Shown here in pieces: positions 1-8,474 of a stretch of DNA of 64,000 nt (its first letter is position 1; each line of letters opens with the position of its first letter). The notes under the pieces were generated by a model that was not told the DNA's origin, made no database searches, and saw nothing but the letters and a program-made list of their open reading frames with translations. The stretch is from positions 186,001 through 250,000 of the forward strand of contig CANGME010000003.1 in assembly GCA_947455145.1 (NCBI GenBank). The letters run 5' to 3'. Source of the DNA: Comamonadaceae bacterium. Its GTDB lineage: Bacteria > Pseudomonadota > Gammaproteobacteria > Burkholderiales > Burkholderiaceae_C. The translations under genes were made by a program, and so were the position numbers.

Positions 1-468
1 CAAACCCATCACATCAAAGGCCTCGACCTTGACGCCGCGCAAGCCGTTTTCACCACCCGTCCAGTACTCGGCCTTGTAGAAGGCGTAGTACACAATTTGC
101 GCCAGGGCCAGCGTAACCATGGAGAAATAAATGCCGCGTGTGCGAATCGCCAAATAGCCAATAACCGCACCCGCAAGGCAAGACGACACCACCCCCACCC
201 CAATGGCCAGCCACCAGGGCCAGCCAAAGTGCACCATCACGATACCCGCCAGATACGAGCCCACGCCCAAGAAGGCCGCATGGCCAAACGACAAGATGCC
301 GGTGTAGCCAAATAGCAAGTTAAAACCCACCGCGTACAAGCCAAACAACAAAATGTTGACCGACAGCGCGTCATACGGCATGAGGAAGGGGAACACCAGC
401 AAAAAAAGCAGCGTGGTGGCCACGCGATGGGCGCGCGCCAAGTTCAGCGCATTCGTTAGGAAGTTCAT
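1..468 (-). CDS. livM: Branched-chain amino acid-type ABC transporter permease LivM (partial, 3' end outside window)
   Basis: The first 156 codons of a LivM-family inner-membrane permease read leftwards off the window edge. The N-terminus has several hydrophobic helices and the family landmark FGYTGILSFGHAAFLGVGSY, the conserved stretch of LivM proteins. The ATG at 468 overlaps the stop of the livH gene by one base (TGATG), so the two are translationally coupled. With LivH it should form the membrane channel of an ABC importer fed by the binding protein upstream. The ATPase genes would be expected beyond the window edge. Substrate is not visible; Liv systems of catabolic clusters often carry aromatic acids or amides rather than leucine. 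Confidence 0.93.
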   Translation of the reverse strand, partial: MNFLTNALNLARAHRVATTLLFLLVFPFLMPYDALSVNILLFGLYAVGFNLLFGYTGILSFGHAAFLGVGSYLAGIVMVHFGWPWWLAIGVGVVSSCLAGAVIGYLAIRTRGIYFSMVTLALAQIVYYAFYKAEYWTGGENGLRGVKVEAFDVMGL

Positions 469-1352
469 CAGCTCATCAACCCCGCTTTACCAAAAAACCC
501 TTGAGGGCGAATGAGCAGCACCACCGCCATCAGGACAAAAATCGACAGTTCGGCATACTCTGGGGCGACCAATGAAGTCATAGCAAACACAATGCCAACC
601 AGCAAGCCCGCCACCACCGCACCGGGCAGTGAACCCATGCCGCCCACCACTGTGACCACGAAAGACTCGGCCAGGATGGGGATGCCCATCTCCGGGTTCA
701 CCGCCCGCGTCGGCGCGGCCAGCAGGCCAGAGAGGCCCGCGATGGCCGTACCGATGCCAAACACCAGCAGCCAGACCTTGGCAATGTCAATGCCCAACAC
801 CTTGACGATCTCGGCGTCGCGCGAGCCGGCGCGGATGATGAGGCCGTAGCGCGTCTTCTCAATAAACAGCCACAGGCCCAGCACGATCACGGCCGTGGCC
901 GCAATCAGGAACAAACGGTATAGAGGGAAGTGACCAAAACCCAGGTCGACTGCCCCCCTCAAATCAGCCGGGGTGGACGACGGCATGCCCTCGATGCCGA
1001 AGACCGCGCGCATCACATCCACCATCACGTAAGACAGGCCGAAGGTCAGCAGCAGCGGGTAGTCAATGCCACGCCCGTAGAGCGGGCGCACCAGAAAACG
1101 CTCGCACACCAAGCCAATAGCGCCTGTGGCCAGCGGTACGAGCAACAGGCTGAACCAGAAGCTGCCCGTTAAGGCCATGCTGTACACACCCAGAAATGCG
1201 CCCACCATGAAGAAAGCCCCGTGGGCAAAGTTCACCACGGTGAGCATGCCAAAGATCAAAGACAGGCCAATGGCCAGGAGCGCGTAAACGGCCCCCAGCG
1301 CAATGCCGGTCATCAACTGCAAGGCAAACAGTTGCGGGGAAATATCAAACAT
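468..1352 (-). CDS. livH: Branched-chain amino acid-type ABC transporter permease LivH
   Basis: A 294-residue LivH-family inner-membrane permease of normal family length with about eight hydrophobic segments. Conserved stretches include IFGMLTVVNFAHGAFFMVGA near residues 33-52 and VVTVVGGMGSLPGAVVAGLLVG near 230, both typical of LivH. It lies between the periplasmic binding-protein gene and livM on the minus strand and overlaps livM by one base. With LivM it would form the translocation pore. The upstream flavin monooxygenase and VOC genes in the same direction suggest import of an aromatic or heterocyclic growth substrate; this is inference from context. Confidence 0.95.
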   Translation of the reverse strand: MFDISPQLFALQLMTGIALGAVYALLAIGLSLIFGMLTVVNFAHGAFFMVGAFLGVYSMALTGSFWFSLLLVPLATGAIGLVCERFLVRPLYGRGIDYPLLLTFGLSYVMVDVMRAVFGIEGMPSSTPADLRGAVDLGFGHFPLYRLFLIAATAVIVLGLWLFIEKTRYGLIIRAGSRDAEIVKVLGIDIAKVWLLVFGIGTAIAGLSGLLAAPTRAVNPEMGIPILAESFVVTVVGGMGSLPGAVVAGLLVGIVFAMTSLVAPEYAELSIFVLMAVVLLIRPQGFFGKAGLMS

Positions 1353-1381
1353 GGTGTAGGTGCGTTAGTTTTCGTGGATTG

Positions 1382-1408
1382 GCTCCCTCCCCCAGCGGGG
1401 GAGGGAGC
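1382..1408. repeat. Perfect 12-bp stem-loop between binding-protein gene and livH
   Basis: GCTCCCTCCCCC and its exact reverse complement flank a 3-base loop. It sits in the 65-base gap between the binding-protein stop and the livH start. No T-run follows in the direction of transcription, so it is probably not a strong terminator. It could lower downstream expression or protect the 3' end of the binding-protein message, which is usually needed in excess over permeases. Such G/C-rich palindromes are also common dispersed repeats in this group of bacteria. Confidence 0.7.
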
Positions 1409-1417
1409 AAGAGCAGG

Positions 1418-2665
1418 TCAAGTGGAGACTTTGTGACCGAGTTCGTCGCAGGTGCGCAGATTTTTCTCATCTGCCGCTTCGACACCAATCACATTGAACA
1501 CGTCAAACTTGTCTTTCATGTTCTTGGATTTGGACTCGATCAGCACCACCGATTGCACCGACTGGTGATCGCACTTGCGGTAGAAGGAGTCGCCCTTGTA
1601 CCAGTTGTAGCGCAACTGGCGCAGCGCAATGCCGACCTTGAGTGAGTCGGTGGATTTGGCCTCGCGCACGGCCTGCAAGACGCTGCGCACACCGGCGTAG
1701 CCCAGCGCGCCGTAGTCTGACGGCACGCCGCCGTTGTGCGCCTTGCGGAACTTGTCGTTAAAGGCTTTGGCAGCGGGGATTTTGTCCTCCATGCCCCAGT
1801 AGTAAGAGGTGCCGCCCATCACGCCGTCAAAGGCCTCGGCACCACCAGCCATGCGCGCGGTGAACAGCAGCACGGGCGAGATGATTTTCATCTGCGACTT
1901 CAGGCCGAAATCGGTGGCTTGCTTGATGGCGTTGAGCTGGTCGCGGCCAAAATTATTCATCACCAAAATATCAGGCTTGAGCGACTGAATGCGTGGCAAG
2001 AAGGCTGAGAAATCCGCCGTGCCCAGCGGCGTGCGGATGTCGGCCAGCATTTGCACACCCATGGATTGACCGGCGCGCTGAAAGCCGCGCACCATCTCGT
2101 GGCCGTAGGCGTAATCTGCCGTGAGGTACACCACTTTTTTGCCGTACTTGGCAAAGGCATAGCGGCCCACCGCACCGGCGGTAAGGTGGGGGGTGAGCGC
2201 CTCGTGGAAGGTGTACATGCTCCAGTCCTTCACCTCATTGATGGCGTCGGACTGGCTGATGGAGTTGAACAACACCTTGCGGTCGCGGCACACCGCGTTG
2301 ATGGACAACTGCGTAGCCGCAGACAGCGAGCCCACCACAAAATCAATCTTGTCTTTCTCGATCAACTCCAGCGTGCGGGTAGCCGCCTCGCCAGGGTTGA
2401 GCTTGTCGTCACGCACCAGCAGCTCGGCCTTGCGGCCATTGAAGCCACCGCTGTCGTTGAACTCTTTGATGGCGATCTCGGCACAGCGCACTTGGTCTTG
2501 CGCCTCGGCAGAGAACGCGCCGGTCAAGGGCACGGGGAAGCCAATTTTGATGTTGCCGGTCTGGGCACTGGCAATGCCCATCCAGGCCGGAGCCACGGCC
2601 ACGGCCGCGCCACCGACGACGAGGGATCGGCGACCGGGGTTAAAGGATTTGGAATTCAAGGTCAT
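1418..2665 (-). CDS. Liv-type ABC transporter periplasmic substrate-binding protein
   Basis: A 415-residue type I periplasmic binding protein (Leu/Ile/Val-binding fold). The start at 2665 follows a GGAGA ribosome site and gives a twin-arginine-like signal (PGRRSLVVGGAAVAVAP, cleavage near ASAQ). An in-frame start 32 codons earlier would bury this signal. The mature start NIKIGFPVPLTGAFSAEAQDQV and the following EFNDSGGFNGRKAELLVRDD are typical of LivJ/urea/amide-binding proteins. The C-terminal part (YKGDSFYRKCDHQSV) resembles amide- or aromatic-binding members. It is first of the Liv genes here and lies 37 bases downstream of the flavin monooxygenase gene. Substrate unknown. Confidence 0.92.
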   Translation of the reverse strand: MTLNSKSFNPGRRSLVVGGAAVAVAPAWMGIASAQTGNIKIGFPVPLTGAFSAEAQDQVRCAEIAIKEFNDSGGFNGRKAELLVRDDKLNPGEAATRTLELIEKDKIDFVVGSLSAATQLSINAVCRDRKVLFNSISQSDAINEVKDWSMYTFHEALTPHLTAGAVGRYAFAKYGKKVVYLTADYAYGHEMVRGFQRAGQSMGVQMLADIRTPLGTADFSAFLPRIQSLKPDILVMNNFGRDQLNAIKQATDFGLKSQMKIISPVLLFTARMAGGAEAFDGVMGGTSYYWGMEDKIPAAKAFNDKFRKAHNGGVPSDYGALGYAGVRSVLQAVREAKSTDSLKVGIALRQLRYNWYKGDSFYRKCDHQSVQSVVLIESKSKNMKDKFDVFNVIGVEAADEKNLRTCDELGHKVST

Positions 2666-2702
2666 GGTGAGGTCTCCAGGGGTTAAAGAAAAGGTCAAAG
2701 GT

Positions 2703-3929
2703 TCAAGCGGTAAGCGATTCAAACTGGTCAATTTTGTCGAGCGGCGTGGCGGACAGGTCAATCGCTGTCTCGATCATCATGGTACGGGCTGCAATGCGAG
2801 CGTCGCCCTTGCTGTGGACTTGCATGTAGCCGCCCAGGGCGCGAGCACGCTGAATCACCGCTTGGCAGGGCACGAGCCGCGCTTGCTCATAGGCCAGCAC
2901 AGCTTGCGGTGTTGCACCCAACGTCGCAATCACGTCAGTCAGCGCCATCGCGTCTTCCGCCGCCTTGGTGACACCCATGCCCACATGCGGGCGGGCCACA
3001 AAAGCGGCGTCACCCATCAGGGCCACACGACCAAAGGCGATGGTGGAACTGGCGCAGTCGTAAATGGGTTGCAAAAACGGTTGCGGGGTTTTCTCCAGCA
3101 CCTCGGCAAATTGGGGGGACAACAGCTCACGCGCGGCTTGGCGTGCTGCGGCAACTTGCCGCCACGACACCTTGGCGGGTGGGATGCCCAGCGGGTAGTG
3201 TTGGCCATCGGCATCGGTCATCAAGGCTTGCAGCTCAAGCGCACTGGTGGCAGGCCGGTACCAGACGTAGTTGTAGCGGCGACGGCCCTTGGCAATGGCA
3301 TTGCCCGCACCGGCCACCGGGTAGCCAATGATCAGCTCACCGGGTGGCACGCTAAAGCCGAAGTTTTCAAACAAAGAGTCGAGCGTGTACTTGGACAGTA
3401 CTGACTCATCACACACGCCGCGCCAGGCCACATAGCCCGCGTACTCGGCCTGCGCTTGGGGCAAGAAATGCCCACGTACCACAGAGCGGATGCCGTCAGA
3501 GGCGATCAGCAAATCGGCCTCAAAGTGGCGGCCATCTTCACACTGCACGCTCACGCGCTGGACATCTTGGCTGATGGTGGAAACACAAGCGCCTTGCACA
3601 TAACGATCGGAGGGAAACTGCGCCAGCAGCAGCGCGTACAGGCGGCTCCAAGAGCTCAAAACCTGCGGCACGGTGACGCTGTCTTGCACGCTGCCGTTCG
3701 CCGCCAACACCACGCGCTGGCTCACGGCCACGCCCAGCGATTCATCCAACGGCACACCGCAGCGCTGCATGGCTTGCACCAGCAAGGGGTGCGTCACGAT
3801 GCCTGCGCCGCGCCCGTCCAGTGAGGTAGTGGCCTTCTCTAACAAGGTCACATCGTGCCCGGCACGGTGCAGCATGTTGGCGGCCAGCAGCCCGCCCAGC
3901 GAGCCGCCGATGACGAGGATCTGGGCCAT
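2703..3929 (-). CDS. FAD-dependent aromatic-ring monooxygenase, 2,6-dihydroxypyridine hydroxylase-like
   Basis: A 408-residue class A flavoprotein monooxygenase. Visible motifs are the FAD dinucleotide site IGGSLGGLLAANML at residues 7-20, the ASDGIRSVVR (DG) motif near 165-175 and the second FAD motif VALMGDAAFVARPHVGMG near 305. The RPHVGMGVTKAAEDA stretch matches the 2,6-dihydroxypyridine 3-hydroxylase branch better than salicylate hydroxylases, as far as can be judged by eye. It should add a hydroxyl group to an aromatic or N-heteroaromatic ring using NAD(P)H and oxygen in the cytoplasm. It is coupled to the VOC gene upstream (TGATG overlap at 3929) and lies in line with a Liv importer. 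The exact substrate is inference. Confidence 0.85.
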   Translation of the reverse strand: MAQILVIGGSLGGLLAANMLHRAGHDVTLLEKATTSLDGRGAGIVTHPLLVQAMQRCGVPLDESLGVAVSQRVVLAANGSVQDSVTVPQVLSSWSRLYALLLAQFPSDRYVQGACVSTISQDVQRVSVQCEDGRHFEADLLIASDGIRSVVRGHFLPQAQAEYAGYVAWRGVCDESVLSKYTLDSLFENFGFSVPPGELIIGYPVAGAGNAIAKGRRRYNYVWYRPATSALELQALMTDADGQHYPLGIPPAKVSWRQVAAARQAARELLSPQFAEVLEKTPQPFLQPIYDCASSTIAFGRVALMGDAAFVARPHVGMGVTKAAEDAMALTDVIATLGATPQAVLAYEQARLVPCQAVIQRARALGGYMQVHSKGDARIAARTMMIETAIDLSATPLDKIDQFESLTA

Positions 3930-4381
3930 CAGGCCGCAGCGTCCAGACTTGTTTTTTCATCCGCCGGGTAATTGAGCTCAATCACCACGCCTTGGGGGTC
4001 GTCCAGAAAAATCTGGTGCAGGCCGATGGAGGGTACGGTGCGCTCACGGCAAGGCACGTTCAATTTCTTTAAGTGCGCCAGCATGTCGGCCAGCCCTGTG
4101 GCCATGAGGGCGATGTGATCCACCGCACCCGTGCCGTGCAGGGTGCTGAGGTCTCGGTCACCCAAGTACTTCTTCAAGCCCTCGGGGTCGTTCAGGTCAA
4201 TGCCGATGACGTGCACCATGGCGTTGACCACGCTGCCGTGGTCGCCGTTGTACATCCACAGCCCAGGGAAGGGGAACGGCGGGCGCGGCCCAACGGTGAG
4301 GCCCAGCACCGATTCGTAAAAAACGCGGGTGGCGTCGATGTCCGTGGTGCGGATGGAAAAATGATTGAGCGAGTAAGACAT
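3929..4381 (-). CDS. VOC-superfamily (glyoxalase/dioxygenase fold) protein
   Basis: A 150-residue protein of the vicinal oxygen chelate fold with two beta-alpha-beta-beta-beta modules. It has the family start LNHFSIRTTDIDATRVFYESVLGL, a central VDHIALMATGLADMLAHLKK and the ending LDDPQGVVIELNYP. His7, the His of VDHIA and the Glu of VIELNY are candidate metal ligands. The ATG at 4381 is preferred over an upstream ATG at 4444 because the fold begins directly after it and an AAGAAAG site precedes it. It is the first gene of a minus-strand operon with the flavin monooxygenase. It could be an extradiol-type oxygenase, lyase or isomerase acting on the hydroxylated product; reaction unknown. Confidence 0.85.
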   Translation of the reverse strand: MSYSLNHFSIRTTDIDATRVFYESVLGLTVGPRPPFPFPGLWMYNGDHGSVVNAMVHVIGIDLNDPEGLKKYLGDRDLSTLHGTGAVDHIALMATGLADMLAHLKKLNVPCRERTVPSIGLHQIFLDDPQGVVIELNYPADEKTSLDAAA

Positions 4382-4528
4382 GCTTAAAACTTTCTTGATG
4401 CTTGGGGGCTTAATCTGCGTCCGGTAAGGGTGCAGGGTTATCACGAATGGAAGCCGTTGAATTTTTGCCCGATAGTTAGTGTGTAATTTAACCCTTAGCC
4501 ACCCCGCTCCGAATCAGGACAAACCCCC

Positions 4529-5398
4529 ATGAAAGCTCCCGCTTTTTCTTATACCCGCCCGGCCCAGTTGGCTGAGGTCTTTAGCCTGCTGGCACAGCAC
4601 GGCGACGAGGCCCGCTTGCTGGCCGGTGGCCAGACCTTGATGGCCACGCTGAACATGCGCTTGTCTGAGCCCGCGCTATTGATTGACTTGCAGTCTTTGA
4701 GCGAGCTCAAAGGCATCAGCGTCAACGGCAACACACTGCGCATCGGCGCCATGGTCACCCACAGCGAGATTGAAGCCTCGGCCCTGGTGGCGCAGCACGC
4801 GCCGCTGCTCACGCAAGCCGTGCCGCACATCGCCCACCGCGCCATTCGCAACCTGGGCACGCTGGGTGGCTCCATTGCCTATGGCGACCCGGCCGCAGAG
4901 TGGCCTGCCTGCCTGCTGGCGCTGGACGGCATGGTGCTGGCGCGCAGCCAATCGGGTGAACGCCGCATCGCCGCGCAAGACTTCTTTACCGGCTTGTACG
5001 GCACGGCGCTAGAGGCGGGGGAGATCATCACCGCCTGTGAGTTTCCCCTGGCCGCGCCCACACAGCGCTTTGCCTTTGACGAGCTGGCACGCCGCCATGG
5101 CGACTACGCGGTGGTGGGCTTGGCCGCGTCGGCCCACTTGCGCAATGGGGCTTTTGATCAAGTGCGCCTAGCCTGGCTGGGCGTGGGCCACATGCCACTG
5201 CGCACGCCCGCCACCGAGCAAATTTTGCAAGGCCAAACCCTGAGCGACGCGGTGCTGGCACAAGCCCAAGCCGCGCTGCGCGATGAGCTAGAACCCGACG
5301 CCGATCTGACCCACAGCAGCGCCACCAAACACCATCTCGCAGGCGTCATGCTCAAGCGCTGCCTGCACGCACTCGTCGCCAAAAAGGACCCCCAATGA
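4529..5398 (+). CDS. Molybdenum hydroxylase FAD-binding medium subunit (CoxM-like)
   Basis: A 289-residue FAD subunit of the xanthine oxidase/CO dehydrogenase family. It shows both FAD-binding signatures: LLAGGQTLMATLNMRL near residues 30-46 and IRNLGTLGGSIAYGDPAAEWP near 107-127. It passes electrons from the [2Fe-2S] subunit to an acceptor. The gene opens a three-gene operon in M-S-L order with 4-base ATGA overlaps, implying equal translation of all subunits. The operon is divergent from the VOC/flavin monooxygenase/Liv operon with 147 bases between, so the intergenic region probably holds divergent promoters. Family membership is secure; substrate is not. Confidence 0.93.
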   Translation: MKAPAFSYTRPAQLAEVFSLLAQHGDEARLLAGGQTLMATLNMRLSEPALLIDLQSLSELKGISVNGNTLRIGAMVTHSEIEASALVAQHAPLLTQAVPHIAHRAIRNLGTLGGSIAYGDPAAEWPACLLALDGMVLARSQSGERRIAAQDFFTGLYGTALEAGEIITACEFPLAAPTQRFAFDELARRHGDYAVVGLAASAHLRNGAFDQVRLAWLGVGHMPLRTPATEQILQGQTLSDAVLAQAQAALRDELEPDADLTHSSATKHHLAGVMLKRCLHALVAKKDPQ

Positions 5399-5913
5399 AT
5401 CACGAACCTAATGACAAGGGTTTGAGCACATCAGCCCAAACCGTTCGCATTACCGTCAACGGCACCTGCGACTCCCACGCCGTGATGCCACGCACGCACC
5501 TGATTGATTTTTTGCGTGAAGACCTGGGTCTCAAAGGCTCGCACCTGGGCTGCGAGCACGGTGTGTGTGGCGCGTGCACCGTGCAGCTAGACGGCAACAT
5601 CGTGCGCGGCTGCTTGGTGCTGGCCGTGCAGGCCGATGGCCGACGCGTGGACACGATTGAGGGCCTGAGCGAGAGCGGTGTGATCCGCGATTTGCAAGCC
5701 GCCTTCATCCGCCACAACGCCTTGCAGTGCGGCTTTTGCACTTCCGGCATGTTGATGGCCGCCAGCGAATTACTCGATCAAAAACCCAAAGCCAGCCGTG
5801 AAGACGTGCGCGAATGGATATCCGGCAACTACTGCCGCTGCACCGGCTACCAAGCCATTGTGGACGCCATCTGCGAGGTGCTGGCCACCCGCGCCCAAGG
5901 AGTCACCGCATGA
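5395..5913 (+). CDS. Molybdenum hydroxylase [2Fe-2S] small subunit (CoxS-like)
   Basis: A 172-residue iron-sulfur subunit. The N-terminal plant-ferredoxin-type cluster is seen in GCEHGVCGACTVQLDG plus a later Cys. The C-terminal four-helix cluster domain has QCGFCTSGMLM and NYCRCTGYQAIVDA. The family core is about 155-165 residues; the extra N-terminal 15 or so (MNHEPNDKGLSTSAQ) are non-conserved. It shuttles electrons between the molybdenum cofactor in the large subunit and FAD in the medium subunit. It overlaps both neighbours by four bases (ATGA). Confidence 0.95.
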   Translation: MNHEPNDKGLSTSAQTVRITVNGTCDSHAVMPRTHLIDFLREDLGLKGSHLGCEHGVCGACTVQLDGNIVRGCLVLAVQADGRRVDTIEGLSESGVIRDLQAAFIRHNALQCGFCTSGMLMAASELLDQKPKASREDVREWISGNYCRCTGYQAIVDAICEVLATRAQGVTA

Positions 5914-8351
5914 ACGCCCCTGAGAACCGCCAACTGGAAAAGGCCTTGCAAAAAGCAGAAGCCCCACACGTGCCGCTGGCTCCCCCACTGGCCGCACCCC
6001 TGCAAGACGCCACCCACATCGGCCAGCCCATCCCCCGCCCGAACATCAAACGCCTAACCGAAGGGCGCGGCCAGTACGTGGACGACATCGAACTGCCGCG
6101 CATGGGCCACGTCGTGTTCTGGCGCTCGCCCGTCGCCCATGCCCGCATCGTCAAAATCGACCGTGAGGCGGCGCACAAATTGCCCGGCGTGCTGGCCGTG
6201 TACGACGGTGCCGACCTCGCCACCATCTGCAAGCCCTGGGTCGCCACCCTCACCCACCTGGCCGGCATCAAATCGGCCCCGCAGTACCCCATGGCCATAG
6301 ACCGCGCCTGCTGGCAGGGCGAGCCCGTGGTGGCCGTGGTGGCCAAAACCCGCGCCGAGGCCGAAGACGCCTTGCAGCATGTGCAGGTGGAGTGGGAATC
6401 TCTGCCCGCCGCGCTGGACATGGCCACCGCCCTGCACGCGGACACCCCGGTGATCCACCCCGAGCTGGGCGACAACCTGTGCTTCACCCGCAGCCTGGAC
6501 ACCGGCGGTGTGGACGAAGCCTTTGCCAGCGCCGCCGTGGTGGCCGAAGCCACCTTTGACTTTGGCCGCCACACCGGCGTGACGCTGGAGCCGCGTTGTC
6601 AGATTGCGGACTACAACCCCGCCTCGCACCAGCTCACCGTCTACCACTCGCAACAGGCCCCGCACATGATGCAAGACCTGTACGCGCGCCAGTTTGACCT
6701 GCCAGAAGCCAACGTGCGCGTGATCTGCAAAGACGTAGGCGGCTCCTTTGGCATCAAGGTACACGCCTACCCGGACGACTTCGCCACCGTGGCCATTGCT
6801 ATATTGCTCAAGCGCCCGGTGAAGTTTGTGGCGGACCGATTGGAGTCATTCGTCAGCGACATTCACGCGCGCGAGCACCGCATCAAAGGCCGCATTGCCG
6901 CGAATAAAGACGGCGATATTTTGGCTTTTGAGATTGACGACCTCACCGGCATCGGCCCGTTCTCCATGTTCCCGCGCACCAGCGGCATTGAGGGCAACCA
7001 GGTCGTCAACCTCACCGGTGGCCCCTACAAACACAAGGCCTACCGCGCCAAGCTGGACGTCGTGTTTCTCAACAAAACCCCCACTTGCCAATACCGGGGC
7101 GTGGGCCACCCGATTGCCTGCGCCGTGACCGAAGGCCTGGTCGATCTGGCTGCCGCCAAGCTGGGCATGGACGCGCTGGAATTTAGAAAGCGCAACGTCA
7201 TCCCCGACGACGCCTACCCCGCCACCGGCGCGTCGGGCATCAAGCTCGAAGTGCTGTCGCACGAAGCCTGCTTGCGCAAAATCGAAACGTTAATGGACTA
7301 CCCCGCGCTCAAGGCCGAGCAAGCCGCGCTGCGTGCCAAGGGCATTTACCGGGGCATCGGCTTTGCCACCTTGATTGAACTCACCAACCCCGGCGCCGCC
7401 TTCTACGGCGTGGGCGGCGCACGCATCTCGGCGCAAGACGGCGCCACCATGCGGCTGGAGCCCGGTGGCGGCGTGGCCGTGATGGTGAGCGTGGGCGAGC
7501 AAGGCCAGGGCACGGAAGCCATCTTTGCGCAGATTGCGGCCGACGCGGTGGGCGTGCCCATGCGCAACGTGCGCCTGCTCACCGGCGACACCGACGCCGT
7601 GCCTTACGGCGGCGGCACCTGGGCATCGCGCGGGGCGGGCATTGGCGGCGAGGCCGTGTTGCAAGCCGGCCTAGCCCTTCGCGACAACATCCTGAAAGTG
7701 GCCGAGGCGATATTGAAACGCGACGCCGCATCATTGCGCCTGAGTGACGGCGTGGTGACAGACGCCACCACCGGCGAAGCCCTGCTGCCCCTGCCCGAAC
7801 TGGGCCGCGTGGCCTACTACCGCCCCGACACCTTACCTGCGGGTTTCACGTCAGAGCTGATGGTGACGCGCCACTACGCCCAGCGCGACTACCCCTTCAT
7901 CTTCACCAATGGCGTGCAAGCCAGCTACGTGGAGGTGGACACCGAAACCGGCTTTGTGAAGCTGCTCAAACACTGGGCCGTAGAAGACTGCGGCCGCGTC
8001 ATCAACCCCATGCTGGTGGACGAACAAATCCGCGGTGCCATCGTGCAAGGCATAGGCGGCGCGCTGTTTGAAGAGTGCCTGTACGACGAAGACGGCCAAA
8101 TGAAAAACGGCAACATGGCCGACTACCTGGTGCCCATGGCCGGTGAGATGCCCGACATCGTGGTGGAGCATGTGGAGACGCCCACGCGCAGCTCGGTTCT
8201 GGGAGCCAAGGGCGCGGGGGAAGCGGGGACGGCGGGGGCACCCGGGGCTGTCGTCAATGCTATTAATGATGCGCTGCGGCCTTTGGGGGCGCAAGTGTGG
8301 TCGCAGCCGGTGACGCCGGAGAAGATTTTGCGAGGGTTGGGGAGGGTTTGA
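5910..8351 (+). CDS. Molybdenum hydroxylase catalytic large subunit (CoxL/xanthine dehydrogenase family, not CO dehydrogenase)
   Basis: An 813-residue molybdopterin cytosine dinucleotide-type catalytic subunit. The start at 5910 (ATGA overlap with the small-subunit stop) is used; an in-frame opening 32 codons upstream lies inside the small-subunit gene. Landmarks are the N-terminal hammerhead RLTEGRGQYVDDIELPRMGH, the VGGSFGIK loop, QYRGVGHP in the active-site loop, and GAKGAGEAG near the C-terminus holding the catalytic Glu. The AYxCSFR loop that marks true form I CO dehydrogenase is absent, so this should hydroxylate an aldehyde, N-heterocycle or similar carbon centre with water as oxygen donor. 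The neighbouring dihydroxypyridine-hydroxylase-like enzyme favours an N-heteroaromatic substrate; that is inference. Confidence 0.92.
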   Translation: MNAPENRQLEKALQKAEAPHVPLAPPLAAPLQDATHIGQPIPRPNIKRLTEGRGQYVDDIELPRMGHVVFWRSPVAHARIVKIDREAAHKLPGVLAVYDGADLATICKPWVATLTHLAGIKSAPQYPMAIDRACWQGEPVVAVVAKTRAEAEDALQHVQVEWESLPAALDMATALHADTPVIHPELGDNLCFTRSLDTGGVDEAFASAAVVAEATFDFGRHTGVTLEPRCQIADYNPASHQLTVYHSQQAPHMMQDLYARQFDLPEANVRVICKDVGGSFGIKVHAYPDDFATVAIAILLKRPVKFVADRLESFVSDIHAREHRIKGRIAANKDGDILAFEIDDLTGIGPFSMFPRTSGIEGNQVVNLTGGPYKHKAYRAKLDVVFLNKTPTCQYRGVGHPIACAVTEGLVDLAAAKLGMDALEFRKRNVIPDDAYPATGASGIKLEVLSHEACLRKIETLMDYPALKAEQAALRAKGIYRGIGFATLIELTNPGAAFYGVGGARISAQDGATMRLEPGGGVAVMVSVGEQGQGTEAIFAQIAADAVGVPMRNVRLLTGDTDAVPYGGGTWASRGAGIGGEAVLQAGLALRDNILKVAEAILKRDAASLRLSDGVVTDATTGEALLPLPELGRVAYYRPDTLPAGFTSELMVTRHYAQRDYPFIFTNGVQASYVEVDTETGFVKLLKHWAVEDCGRVINPMLVDEQIRGAIVQGIGGALFEECLYDEDGQMKNGNMADYLVPMAGEMPDIVVEHVETPTRSSVLGAKGAGEAGTAGAPGAVVNAINDALRPLGAQVWSQPVTPEKILRGLGRV

Positions 8352-8474
8352 GGTAAAGCCCGATCAGTATATTTCGGCGGCCACATTGGGCAGGGATATT
8401 TGACGTTTGACGGTCCCATTGGGACGCGAACCGTGGGCCACACTCAATCGTTGAGTTCAGCGAGGTGTCGGTAG

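Noticed and set aside
4382-4528. Clear divergent sigma-70 promoters between the VOC gene and the molybdenum hydroxylase operon
   Set aside because: TTGAAT and TAATTT are present but 21 bases apart; the match is too weak to list.
5910-8351. Large subunit as a CO dehydrogenase CoxL
   Set aside because: The AYxCSFR active-site loop is missing; the loop here reads CQYRGVGHP, so only the wider family can be claimed.
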